Below, in pieces: positions 11,340 to 22,945 of a stretch of 64,000 nt of DNA (positions within the stretch are counted from its first letter, which is position 1; each line of letters opens with the position of its first letter). The stretch comes from Lactifluus volemus (taxonomy: Eukaryota; Basidiomycota; Agaricomycetes; Russulales; Russulaceae). Below the pieces are notes generated by a model. That model did not search any database, was not told the origin of the DNA, and saw only the letters and a program-made list of their open reading frames with translations. The DNA is taken from contig WTXI01000110.1 in NCBI GenBank assembly GCA_022376515.1, forward strand, positions 1 to 64,000. Reading direction: 5' to 3'. Position numbers and translations under genes: made by a program.

Positions 11340-13181
11340 CTAAGCACCGCCTCCAACGACGGGATGCACGCTGATTGAATGGACCACAGATTCCGACACC
11401 ACATCTTTCTGAAAAACGACAAGTCAGATGTCAAACCACGTGTGAGGAATTGAGAACATACCTTTATCTCTGCAATCCATTCGTCGTCCATAAGAAAGCT
11501 GCCCTTAACTCCGCATCTCTTGAGCTCGTAGTACGGAAGGCTCGACGTGACGTCGTGCTGGAAACACAGCCCTGCGCGAATGACGTTAGAGTTCGTCACC
11601 GCCAGCCGTTCTTGCACCTCTTGCCATCCTTTCCGGCCTCACGCACGGCTACGACACGGCCGAGACGCCCGGGATTGAAATCCAAAACGCGTAGTTTCCA
11701 TTTCCCCGGCTCTGTGATGGCGCACCGCATCCCAGATAGCGTATGGCGCGTGAAAGGGGCCGAGCCATTGAACCATCGCGTCGTCGTCGGGCCCCACTCA
11801 TCCCATGACATGACTATAGGCACGCTCGGAGGTTCGCGGTCTGCACGGCGATGCAACCAACTTGGTGGAAAGTTACGTGTCACGTCATTGCCGCTCCTCT
11901 TGTCGGGTGCATCCCGCGATCCCTTCTACCAAGAGGCGGAGGTGGTCAGGGAGGGTATAGAAGAAGAGCTTTCGGAAGTCCGCCACAGACTTTTCGGCGC
12001 GATGTGCGCTCACTGCGAAAGCCAAAACCGAGTCTGAAGGGGAGCTCCTGAAAGGGAGCATGGAGGGACGAGGGAGCAAAAGAGCGGATGAGGGGGGTGT
12101 ACATGATGTTCTTCTGCTGATACTTGTGAGTTCTGCGTAGGTTTTAGGATGGAGAGGGGGAAGTTTGAGAATGCAAAGCGTCCGGAAGGTGAAACTGTCA
12201 TCGCCATCCTCTTTCGGGATCTTGCACAGCTCCAGCGCCCAGTCTCGCCTACGACCTAATACTAAAATGTCGTTCGATATGGATGTCAGAACCGGAAAAT
12301 ATGTGCCAGCACTGACGCGTCGGCGCTATGAGAAACGTGAATGGGCGTCGTGGCGAGTCTGGAGGGAACGTACGCATTTGACCTGGCCTCGGACCCAATT
12401 GATGAGGTAAAGTGTTTGGTAGTGGCGAAAGAGCGACCCATGGGACAGGAGTACGACGAGGTTGTCCCCCATGACTTCTACGAGGGTCTCCAGAGATGAA
12501 TGTTCCTTTCCTTCAAATTTTGGCCGAATGATAGGGATGGCGGCGGACTGATGTCGTGTGCCGGTGTGAAGTGCAAAAGGCGGATTTCCAGACATCTCTT
12601 TCCAGCTTCGAGGCTAAAAATGCTTGTGAGAAGGGGATACGCGTGTCTATACGAAATAAGCCTCACGATATCGCTGAGACGGCCAACAAATCTTGATCGA
12701 CATCCAACGCCCATCCTTTTACTGAGATAGTGGTTTCCAGCTGGACGTCAGTCCATTGGGGAGCTGACGGGCCTCCGTGGTTGCGTAGCAGATGCAGATC
12801 CAAGTAGGACCAACCCTGTGTCATTCCCTGGCGTATCTCGATGAGGTATCCAGACCGCAATAGGAATTCGCTGGCGCCTAGGGAGGGTTTATACGTGGTG
12901 CGCGTGACCACCTCACTTCCGACACCAAAAGTCAACCAAGCCTTCTCCCACGTCTTCAAGTTGTCGAGGAAATCCGATGTTGTGAGGCCAGGGGGAGAAA
13001 GGTCCTCCATGAAGCTTCTCATGGTCCGCATTCGACACCGCAATAACCCCGAATGCTTGATGACCGCGCGCAGCCGACAACATGAGCGTTTGCACGCAGT
13101 GATGCTACGGAGAGGTAGAAAGGAGAGGATGAGGATGAGGATTTCGTTTGGAAGACTAAGGAATTGGATGCCCATGGTCAT
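11340..13181 (-). CDS. F-box protein (basidiomycete WD/Kelch-less type)
   Basis: Likely substrate-recruiting F-box subunit of an SCF ubiquitin ligase. The start chosen is the ATG at 13181, placing the F-box (LPNEILILILSFLPLRSI...CRLRAVI) at residues about 9-45. An upstream in-frame ATG-less extension exists. Introns found: complement(12614..12666), complement(12326..12373) and complement(11409..11461), all 48-53 bp GT-AG. The last exon ends at the TAG at 11340. The C-terminal signature MSWDEWGPTTTRWF...LDFNP is common in large agaricomycete F-box families. Between about 12560 and 12520 the reading frame must change once (from a KRCLEIRLLHF frame to an IRPKFEGKEHSSLE frame), and between 11980 and 11880 the join is not clear. 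It could be another slightly broken gene. The substrate is unknown. Confidence 0.6.
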
Positions 13182-14146
13182 GTTGGAAGCGGTGAAACGA
13201 CCAGCAGGGCTCCCTGGGTTTACGGCTGTGCAGTGGGAGGATGCCAGGCACCGAGGCAGTATATAAGCCGCGGGAGGCCCTGCACGTACCCGAGAGGTCA
13301 ATGATGACTGGCGATGGCCAGACTCTTACAGTCTGCTGGATGAGAGAACTTGAAGCTCTTCTCGATTCCTAGATGCAGTGGATAGTCAACCAGTAGTGTA
13401 ACTCTGGGGCAGTACCTTTATTTCGCGCACGCCATCCATCATTTCTCCCCATCAAAATGGTAAGCACTCGCTTATTATAATTCAGTCGGGCATACGTCGG
13501 GCTTAAACCATCCCCGGGCTCGGGCTGCGGTGCGAGTCTCGTGCGCAATTTTCCGCATGGACACTTGCGGGCTCTGGCACTTTGCTGGTGACCTTAGGAC
13601 AAAAAAGTAAGAAGAAAAGAGAAGAGTACCGGAGTTCATTGACTATCTCCTGAGAGTCTGTCAAAGGTTATCCCCATTGGCGGTCTATGGCGCCCTCGAA
13701 CAGCCGTACGTACGGATCATGCGGCCACGTCAACGGGCAACCCCTACTTCAGTAATAACCCTTACTACAGTCAATCAGAGAGCGGTTCATCACACCCACA
13801 GTCTCAATCAACACCGGCTTTGATTTTTAGCATGTACACGTAGAGATAGAGTAGGATCCTGATCTGCTATCATATCCCTTTTAACCATTGTCACGCTAGC
13901 CGTTGTCTGCCGTGTCGGACTCTCAGATCGAAGCGCACGTTAAACACCGTCCCGTCGACAGGCGAAAGGTCCCTTAGAGCCTAATCGAGCTGAGTCTCAA
14001 CACGGTACTGTTAGCCCATGTACCTGGGGCCTGGGCTAACAGCTGTAAGTTATAAGATCGGCACCGATGGTATTAGCGTGGCGGATTATGACAGAAATAG
14101 CGGACCGGTCTGAGTTCGTCCTCAACGCGTCCTGTGCTGTTTTAAC
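13182..14146. other. Intergenic, nothing recognised
   Basis: Divergent promoter region between the F-box gene and the methyltransferase gene. No long coherent frame, tRNA or repeat was seen. Confidence 0.4.
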
Positions 14147-15245
14147 ATGACCTCCGTTTCCTCTGCCGTCCCGACGCATGGGAACTACCACAACTACCAT
14201 GGGTACGCTTCATGAGTGTTCTAGTGAGCAAGCTATAATGCATCTTAGGTATCTCTACAAACACCCTGGTGGAAGCGATTCCCGCCTTGCGCTCCTGCCT
14301 CGGGAACTCCTCGCTAATGCACGGGTGCTTGATGTAGGGTGCAACGAAGGGTGGGTGTCCTGTGAAATGGGTGAGCCCTCTGTCTCTTTTCTTTCTACCT
14401 GGTAGCCTCTGAACCACTGCGTCCATTAGCGCAGTCACGGGCTGCTCGACGCGTTATCGGTGTCGACATTGACAGCGCACTTGTACGCATGGCCTGGAGA
14501 CGCAGGCGCACGCTTTGGAGTCACCAAGCGCCTCTCTCAGAGCTGTCGTCGCCCTACGCGCCCGCGCCCGCGCCGCCCGCACAACCAACAGCCGATCATT
14601 TCCCTGCTTCCTGCCAGCACATGTTTGGTCCTCTCCCGATCCCACCACAGATATACCTGATCTCGGCATCCCAGAGAATGAATTTCCCCACAATGTCTCC
14701 TTCCGCCGTGCCGACTGGGTGAACGAACGCATCCCGGAAGACGACGCGGGCTACGACGTCATTATCGCGTGAGCTTCCCGGCTAGCCACCCACCGTCATT
14801 CGCCGAGATCTGACGGTATTCCCACTTCAGATTCTCGGTATCGAAGTGGATTCATTTGAATGGGGGGATGCCGGCCTGAGACGCTTTTTCGAGCGCGTCC
14901 ACGAGGCTTTGGTACCTGGGGGTGCGTTTGTCCTTGAACCGCAGCCGCGCGAGTCGTACATCAAAGCACGTAAACTTCATCCAGTACGCTCTTTTGCTCT
15001 CTCGCATCATCTGCCTATCTTATGTGTCTACCCATGCACAGACTCTGCAAGAGAACGCTCAGACGTTGCAGATACAGCCTGAGAATTTCGAGGCGGTCTT
15101 ATGCTCTATAGGGTTCAGGCCCGCGCAAAGGCTTGGAGAGCATGGAGAGGGTCGTGAGTATCCATGCGAGCTAACCGCTAGCACGCTAATTGATGAACGC
15201 GTAGGTTTCCATCGACCAGTCGACCTGTACATCAAGCAAACTTGA
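14147..15245 (+). pseudogene. Bin3/MePCE-type RNA methyltransferase, two 1-nt losses
   Basis: SAM-dependent methyltransferase of the BCDIN3 family, which in other eukaryotes methylates the 5' gamma-phosphate of small RNAs. It starts at ATG 14147 with THGNYHNYHGYLYKHPG, typical of the fungal family. Motif I is VLDVGCNEGWVSCEM, followed by [48 protein letters not shown] and the C-terminal FHRPVDLYIKQT. Introns: 14203-14248, 14371-14429, 14769-14830, 14984-15041, 15154-15204. Two places need one extra base for the family sequence to continue: near 14643 (CCGATCCCACC, probably a lost C) and near 14862 (TTGAATGGGGGG, family NWGD, a lost T). Apart from these it is complete. It is either a young pseudogene or a good gene with sequence errors. 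Confidence 0.72.
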
Positions 15246-16652
15246 TATTTTTAAGGACGGGTCATAACGCTCCCGCCTTTTTATCATTCAAATCACGGAT
15301 TGCCCACATCTATGCGACGCGATGTTTTATCGTGGTAGTTATCGTAATTGCTACGCGCGTCTCATCTGGAACGGTTGTGATGCTCACGCCAGCATACCTC
15401 ATGTGCTGAGCCCAAGAACAGAAAGACACCTTCAGCCAATTTCCTGTTTTTCTTCGCCATGTTCATCGACTGGCGTGTCTTCTGTCACGATATCCACGCG
15501 CGTATGGCGTTACCTGCGATCAACTCTTTTTCCAATAACGTGAACTGTCGTACGAGGGTTACACATGTATCTAGACTAACGCCGGGTCCAAACAAATATA
15601 AAACCCGCAACGCACTGTAACAACGATCCTCAGTATTGATTCCTACAAACACAGCGTCACAGCGTAACGCTCGTGTCGTGCTTTGGGACGATCCCAACGC
15701 CTCCCTCGGGGACCCACAACGACAATCATCAAATTAGCGCCGTTGACGCACGGAAGGCAACCGCCCGAAGTATGAACATTGTCAATAAGGCGCTGGGAAG
15801 AAGGATACCAGACACTCCGGGCGCAGTTATCATGGCCTTTACTGTTGCTGCTTCACCTAGTGTAATGGAAGCTGACATGCTGTCCTCGTCCCTGAATAGG
15901 GTTTGGCCACAACCGCGTTCATTACTATAGGTCAGAATGGAAATTTCGTTCCTACACAACGCCTATCTCAATCTCGCGTGTGGACAGCCTCTGCAACCAT
16001 ACGTTTTTGACGCTATTGGGGCATCATCACGATCTTTTTCCAAATTTGCTCGTTCACTGACTCGTGGCTGACCACTCGGTTTGTGGGTCGCGGATGATGT
16101 GACGACCCTAATTCCGCATTGGGATATGGCTGGGTAGAGGAAATTGGTTCCGTGTGTCATCCTCCCCGATTGTTTGGCCTCTTTGCTCCGAATCTTCATC
16201 CGGGTTATAGCGCCCTTTTTAATTCCAGATGACGAATCGCGCAACGCAAATTATAAGGCTAGACGTTTGGTTCATAGTAGATACTATGCAGAAAAGGAGG
16301 AATGACGCACTACACCGAGTTGCATTATCATGCATAACAGCATGAGCCCGCCGATGCTGCGTTTCGAAGGGTGGATTGAAAGTCCTTGGGAGGTCCAGGA
16401 ACAATGACGAACAGACTCTCGGGAAATTGAACCGCCTACTTTCTTACCCGATGACCGTGCTGTATAGCGAAGAGAGCTGGACTCGGAATAAGCCGAGGGT
16501 ATATCTGCATCACGTGATACAGGATTGTGGATTGGGATTGGGGAGGGGTACATAGCCCTCTTGATTCCACCTCTCATCCTTCTCATCTTTCAAACCGCTA
16601 CCAACAAAAGTCCGGCTGTGATTTGACAGTCGTTAATTTTGAAGCGTGGCTG
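15246..16652. other. Intergenic, nothing recognised
   Basis: Only short overlapping frames with no recognisable protein. Includes the presumed promoter of the GPI10 gene. Confidence 0.4.
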
Positions 16653-18500
16653 ATGCAACTATCTACAGCACTCGCGCTTGCAGTGCGCGTGGTCATCGCA
16701 CTGATTACCCGCACGTTTTTCCAGCCAGATGAATATTTTCAAGCCCTCGAGCCAGCACACTTTCTTGTCTTCGGATACGGAGATTTGACATGGGAGTGGA
16801 CCTCAAATTCTCCAATACGCAGCATTTTTTATCCCTTCTTGAACGTCCCTATATATTGGCTACTCAAAACCTTCCGCCTCGATGGAACTTTCCTTTTGGT
16901 GCGTCGTCTTTGCCTTTGCTCCACAATTGCACCTACGAAAGGAAGGTTGTTGCGCCGAAAGTTTTACATGGTCTGTTGGCCTCTGGAACGGACATTTGGG
17001 CTCGGGAGCTTTCACAGAAGACCTCGGTCTGAGGCATGTCCCTGCAACTGTAAGTATGCTCATTTGCGTTTTCCAATGTTTGACATAGAGCGCCTTCAAG
17101 TTCTTTCTTTCCTTGACATCGGTCTTTCACGTTTTATCACTATCTCGCTCAATTTCCAACTCCTTGGAAACGACCTTCACGACAATCGCTCTTTGCTATT
17201 ACCCCTGGGACACCTCTGTTCTCCCCTCTAGGTATGCTCGGCATATGCTCCCCTTTCTTCCGAAGACATTGTAATCCCCATAGATCACAACTCCGCAAAT
17301 TTCTGATATTCGCTGCCTTGGCGTGCTCAGTTCGTGTCACCAGCGCCATCACATGGGCGTTTCTTATTCCACCCCTTCTATGGCAACTCTCCCGGAATTC
17401 AACCCTGCTGAGGGCGTTCATTACCGAGGCTATTTCCATAGCGTGGGTTTTATGAGCGTCTATAGCACATCCCATTTACGCGTGTTACAGATCCTTGGCA
17501 TTATGTCTGCTCTTCACACTTGACAGCATATACTACAGCAGGCCGACACTTACTCCCCTAACCTTTCTTCGTGTAAATGCATCGTCAACCTCGCTCTTCT
17601 ATGGCACGGCAGCATGGCATTACTACCTCAGCCAGGCACTCCCGCTTCTGGTAGGACCTGCTCTGCCCTTTGTCCTACATGGCGCCTATCTTGCTTTCAC
17701 GCAAGGCACACGCCCACTCAAGTTACTGCTCTATACTGTCGTGTGGACTACGGCAGTTTTCTCATGTGCGGGCACAAGGAATGGCGTTTCCTGCATCCGC
17801 TTGTACCCGTGACTCATCTCCTCGCCGCACGATCCCTGTGTCGTTATATGACCGCGCGCGTCCCCACCCTAACACCCGCGACTCACCACTGTGCATCAAG
17901 CGTTCTCATTTCATGTCACTTGCGCTACTGTCGCTACCACCAGCTCTATATGTGGCGCGTTGGCATTCCTTCGCGCAGATTAGTGTACTCTCGCATCTCC
18001 GACGGCTACCAGATACAGAGCTGCGCAGCATTGGGTTCTTGATGCCTTGCCACTCCACGCCAGCACAGTCTCACCTACACCTGCCGATCCCTGTCTGGCG
18101 TCTGACCTGCGACCCACCGCTGCAGTAAGTTTGAGAGTTCCTTTTATTTATATCTGTTCACACTCACCGCGTTACTTGTCATAGCGGAGAGGATCTCTCT
18201 ACACATCAAGATGAGACTGATGCCTTTTTCAAAAATCCTGCTGAGTTTCTTTCTGTGCGATTTCCGGACCATGTTGATCCCACGTTTCCACCTTCTATTG
18301 ATGCTCCACAACGTTATGAATGGCCAAGTCACGTTGTACTTTTCGGCGCACTGCTCCGCGGACCAGGTGTGGAAGACTTTCTGCGTGACAAGGGTTACAC
18401 AGAGGTATGGCACGCGGGTAATGGAATTGAGGAGGATCCAAGGCGAAGGGGTGGTGTAAGAATATGGCAATGGCAGGCTTTAAATGTTTTAGGGGAATAA
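16653..18500 (+). pseudogene. GPI10: GPI mannosyltransferase III (PIG-B/GPI10), frameshifted
   Basis: ER-membrane glycosyltransferase (GT22 family) that adds the third mannose to GPI-anchor precursors. It starts at ATG 16653 (MQLSTALALAVRVV). Recognisable blocks in order: TRTFFQPDEYFQALEPAH (the acidic luminal loop of the family), FGYGDLTWEW, VVAPKVLHGLLASGTDIW, SLETTFTTIALCYYPWD, LFYGTAAWHYYLSQALP, HKEWRFLHPLVPV, ELRSIGFLMPCHSTPAQS and a final exon 18255-18500 with FPDHVDPTFPPS and WPSHVVLFGALL. Several short introns are present (for example about 16898-16949 and 17232 onward). Single-base losses break the frame near 17022 (ACCTCGG for ACCCTCGG), 17772 (GCGGGCAC for GCGGGGCAC) and 17843. Multiple transmembrane segments are evident. 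Identity is confident, activity doubtful. Confidence 0.75.
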
Positions 18501-19204
18501 TATCCGTCCGTCTATATGTTATCAGCTCAGGCAGGTTCCTACTTCTAGCTTCGCGTTCCACGAAGGGACAGTGAGATGATGAAGATCCAGCTTCATGGCC
18601 GAATTGCAGTATGTCTGCGCCCACTAGGATCTATTTGCTAACTAAATTGAGACCACTTTTTCCCGAGGAGCTAAACACATGGCGTACCTGTACATAACGA
18701 GTATGGGTCTAGTCATATGATGTTATGAAAGACGACGGTGGATTGCAGATTCAGTAACATGCTGCGTGATAGAAGCATCGGAGCTGTCAGAGCTTGCATT
18801 CGATCAGTGCACGATGTTGCAAGGAGGTCAACAGCCAGTCTAACACCCGATAACTCTTCACCTCAAAAGGCGCTCGTGGTGTAGGCACACTGATCTGTTC
18901 CGTATTGGAGAAGACGCGGGGTTACACAAGGGTCTCCTATTTGAACATGCAACTGCGGGTCAAGCAGTTTTTGTTGATCATGAAGTGTACCCGCGACCTC
19001 CGGCCTTCTTTGTGACAAGGTGTTCTTGTCTCAATGAAGCAGGTGCGATCAACAATTCCACTTCATCGGCTTGCGCATCAGACACCGTTGGGCTCTGTGA
19101 CAAGCAAAGAGGCGAGAGTAGTTCAGCTTATAAGCCTCATGTCCCGGCTTGTCGTGGACTTATTCCTCGAGGCCCTCCCTATCGTGCCGTTGACTCTCTA
19201 CAAG
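18501..19204. other. Intergenic, nothing recognised
   Basis: No coherent gene or repeat was seen between the GPI10 stop and the next DUF6535 relic. Confidence 0.35.
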
Positions 19205-20310
19205 ATGTCTTCTGCCAGTCAAGTCCTGGATCTTGAAGCTCAGCCTCAACCTGTCGCTGTCCCTGAACTTGCACATGCCCACAACCCTCAGCAGAAGATC
19301 GCTCTCCGGATGCGCACTGGTATGTAAACTCGATAAACTCGAGCTTTGACAAGACCTGTCTTCATCCGTGTGGCAGATAACTCGGAGAACCACGGGAGCC
19401 CTAGCAAATTCTCGTCGATGAATCTTCGTGAGTTTGAGAGGAAGGATAGGGTGATGACTGAAAACTGGAAAGGAGAGATGACCGAAATCCTCGTGATTGT
19501 GAGTGTTGTTACTTCGTCGTTTCCCTTATCCCCCAATTCTAAAGTAAATGCCAAAAAGGCCAGTCTTTTCTCGGCAACCGTTTCAGCCTCATAATCGAAA
19601 GATCCAAATTAGTTCCAGACTCGAGTGATGCGACATTGCGTGGCTCGTTCAGGTATCTCGGCAACTCGTCAACGTCCCGACAAGATGCCTGTCCAGAGCG
19701 TAACCGCACCGAGCAATTTAGCATGCAAGCCAATGCTTCGACCATCATTAGCGACACGTTATGGTTCCTCAGTTTGGCTCTCAGTCTTATCTGTGCCCTC
19801 TCCGCGACTTTGATGCAACGATGGGAACCCCACCGTCCGGAGGTCGCTCAGGGCAGTGATGCGGCTCGTTGCCGCGCGCGTATAAGGGCATGTATTCACG
19901 ACGGTGATAAACGATTCAGAACGCCTCGCAGGGTCAAGACAATCTCCACACTCCTCCGTATATCTGTCCTTCTCTTCTTCGCCGGCCTCGTCGAGCCCCT
20001 TCTCCCCATGAACAGAGCTACATCCTTGGCTCAGTGTAGTATCTGCTCCTGTAGATGCGATGTTGATGGCGTAACCGAACGCCATCAGTCTCGAACGTTC
20101 TCCCTCCATGGCGCGTATCGCGCGCAGCTGTCGCGGATTCACTCAAAATATAATTTACCATTTTTCGACGATCGTAGAAATCGAGCCTACGCCCGCGGGT
20201 CCTGTCGCTGTTGCAACGAGTCCGTATGGTGGGTGGCTCTCAGATGAAACGTGGGGCTCTGCCGCCGGGGCACAGTGGACAGCCGACGCAAGAACGTTTG
20301 TTTACGGCCT
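19205..20310 (+). pseudogene. DUF6535 protein, divergent subfamily, decayed
   Basis: Begins MSSASQVLDLEAQPQP. The first intron is 19321-19373, followed by an exon reading ERKDRVMTENWKGEMTEILVI, a second intron, then SLFSATVSA (the first DUF6535 membrane helix). Later blocks are NASTIISDTLWFLSLALS, LICALSATLMQRW and TLLRISVLLFFAGLVEPLLP. The frame breaks just after the first helix at about 19591 (GCCTCATAATCG where GCCTTCATAATCG is expected) and again before 19640. Only the N-terminal membrane part is recognisable; the C-terminal half is lost after about 20300. Confidence 0.65.
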
Positions 20311-22263
20311 TTAATGAAGATACAGTAAAGAAGACTTCCCGTCACGAATTACACCCACTTTCCGATCCGAGGTCTGAGTCATCCATCTCGGTTCTCACTC
20401 ACGTGATTTCAATGCATCTCTGCATGTGGCCTTGGTGCTTCGGATAGGACTGCTTCGGATAAGTCTATAATTAGCCCTATTCAGTTTGTATGTCCGTGCC
20501 ATCTTCCGTACTCCAGATGTAACTCACCTGATTCAGCCGGTGCGCACAGGACCGCTGCCTCTTTTGACTTTTGCTAAATGACGCGTTGGTCATCAAGAGA
20601 GCTCAAACCGCACACCGGTGTACAGTTTGGAGTATCCGAGGTGGTGCTGACGTACCTGTCGTATCGCAAGCGGGGGGTACTGTAATGGATTGTCTTCGCC
20701 AGCCAGGCGTCATCGAAATTCGCCCAGTGACGTCTTAAAATATAATTTGTACGTAACAATAGCTATTTTTCATGATCGCGCTCGTGAGCGCGTTTTTTGA
20801 TATGCAACAAATTTTGTTCTACATTGCCTTTCCAATCATCACTTCTGTTGTCCGTTCGACTGCTTGCAATCCCACTCTACAGTTGCGCTTCCTGGTGATT
20901 GCCCCCAATATAACAAACGCCATGTCCAAACATGAGACAACAAACTGAAACATTACGGCGATTTTACCCGTTCCCGGATTGATCAACATCTTGGCACGTC
21001 AGTGGCGTCTCACGTTTCACAGTGAGCCGAGGACGTTGGTTTGCCATGATTGGTACGATACAGTATACCGCCCTGATGGAGAGAAGTGGCCTGCAATGAA
21101 ATGTGGTCCCGGTGAAGCAATCGCCGGTGGTGGATAAGTTAGACAGGAACAGGGGAGAAGGAGATAACCCGGAGAAATTAACTTATTTTCACCAGAATTG
21201 AACCAAAAAGGGTGCCCTTCACCGGGGTTACATCTCCGGGCAGCGTTGACAACCTTTTTGTCTACATTAATGTGTGTCTGGGGGTTACCGTACTGTACAA
21301 CACCCCTACATCACAACTTACAAACACCACACTCTAGACCTGTCCAAATTATATACCGGGAGGACTCACGTAACGTCGAGGAATGGTTTTATCCCGGAAT
21401 AGCTTGATTCGGTGTCAGTTACGTGGGGAGAGTATACCATAACAAGACGGTATGTCATCAGTAATGACAAAGTCCTTAAATCCAGCAGGCCATGCTTTAC
21501 AGATGGTCAATTGATAAGAATAATGGAAGGAGCGATACGCACCCGTGTTGCGCACGCTGTTTGGGTTACGGGTCAAGGACTGAGAAGGATAACACGTGTC
21601 TGTAATTCAGAAATCTGTACGGGGTCACCCATTTCAAGTCATTCACAAGTGAGAACCATGAATTAGACTCATTTGATTTGAAACGACGGAAGCCATTGAA
21701 CAGTATGAACGAAAGGAGGAGCTCTTGTTCCAAATGGAGGTTATCAACAGGCCGAGGGGGGTCGCGGAGAGGGCGATGGGACAAGAGAGCGTCCGAGAGT
21801 TCAGTGAAATTGAAAAAATAAATACGAAAATTAGCAAAGCAACAAATCAAACTTAAATAAAAAGTCATTATATGCACAGTTATCGGATCGGGTACTATTA
21901 AAAGGACCTGTATGAGCGGCTCCTCGATTAGTTTGTTTGACAGGTCAACGTGATCGACAGCTGAATGATGCCCTGAAAGGTGGACAACGCTAGAAAAGTT
22001 GATATATAGACTTGCCTTCTGGCTTGGCGTGCAGCTCTTTCTTTCTTTTATTCCCTATCACGCTTTTTGACTCTTTGAGATGGCGACTCTAAACCCCAGT
22101 GTCACTGAGGTTGATATTGAGCTCAGCTGAATGGTAGGTTGCCCTTGAGTTTTTGAAGAGTCTTCAATCTCATTCGAGTAGCAGGTGACCGTTGTGAAAA
22201 AGCTTCCGGAAAGCTATGGTCGACGCGGTTCACTATGACTGAAGCCGGAGAGCGGGAGGGTAC
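20311..22263. other. Intergenic, nothing recognised
   Basis: No gene was recognised. A perfect 7-bp palindrome CGCGCTC-GT-GAGCGCG followed by TTTTTT occurs at 20778-20799; it resembles a terminator, but its meaning in a fungus is unclear. Confidence 0.35.
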
Positions 22264-22945
22264 ATGGAGATAGCCGAAAGTTGGGAATCAGACGCATGGG
22301 GAATCCTCCTGGGTGTGAGTACCATCCACTCTCACTTGACTTCCTAAAAAGCAATTTTTTCCAAGGCCGGTCTTTTCTCGATCACCATTATAACCTTCAT
22401 CATCCAAAGCTATCGACTATTATCTCCGGACGCGGCTGACGAAGCCAAAGCGTTCTTCACGAATTATCTCAGCAACTCGTCGACATTTCCAATGGGGTGC
22501 CCGTTCAGAACGTCGAGGCATACGGTATTGCGCCCTTCAAGCCAACTGCTTCGGCCATCCGGATCAATGTGCTTTTGCTCCTCAGTTATTCCTCAGTCTT
22601 ACCTGCGTAGTCTTCGCTGTAGCGATTCAGCAACGGGCCCGAGGGTATATGAAACTCGCTCCTTGCCCCGACAAAGGCGCGTGTATGCACGTGGACGCCA
22701 TTAGTGACGCCAAAAAGTCCCAAATGTCTCGTGCCATCGAGACAACGACCACCTATTACACATATCCATCTTCCTCTCTTTGTGGCCTGGTCGAATTCCT
22801 CTTCCATATCAACAAAATTATCGCCTTCTTCGCACTCATCTACATTTCAGCCGCCGCTTTCGTATATATGGCATTGACGGGTGGCCATACCGCACAAGCC
22901 ATTAGTGCGGCACTCCTCTGTCGTCAGGGTTTAACTGGTAAATAA
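22264..22945 (+). pseudogene. DUF6535 protein fragment, third subfamily, decayed
   Basis: MEIAESWESDAWGILLG is followed by an intron (GTGAGT at 22316), then AGLFSITIITFIIQSY, a block resembling NYLSQQLVDISNG in shifted frames, VFAVAIQQRARGYMKL and LVEFLFHINKIIAFFALIY. These are in DUF6535 order, but at least two frame changes (about 22470 and 22580) and an in-frame stop (CCTGCGTAG near 22605) destroy it. It is the most degraded of the family members here. Confidence 0.6.

Noticed and set aside
20778..20799. Hairpin plus T6 resembling a rho-independent terminator
   Set aside because: No gene ends nearby and the host is a fungus; a 7-bp palindrome next to a T-run is expected by chance at this scale.
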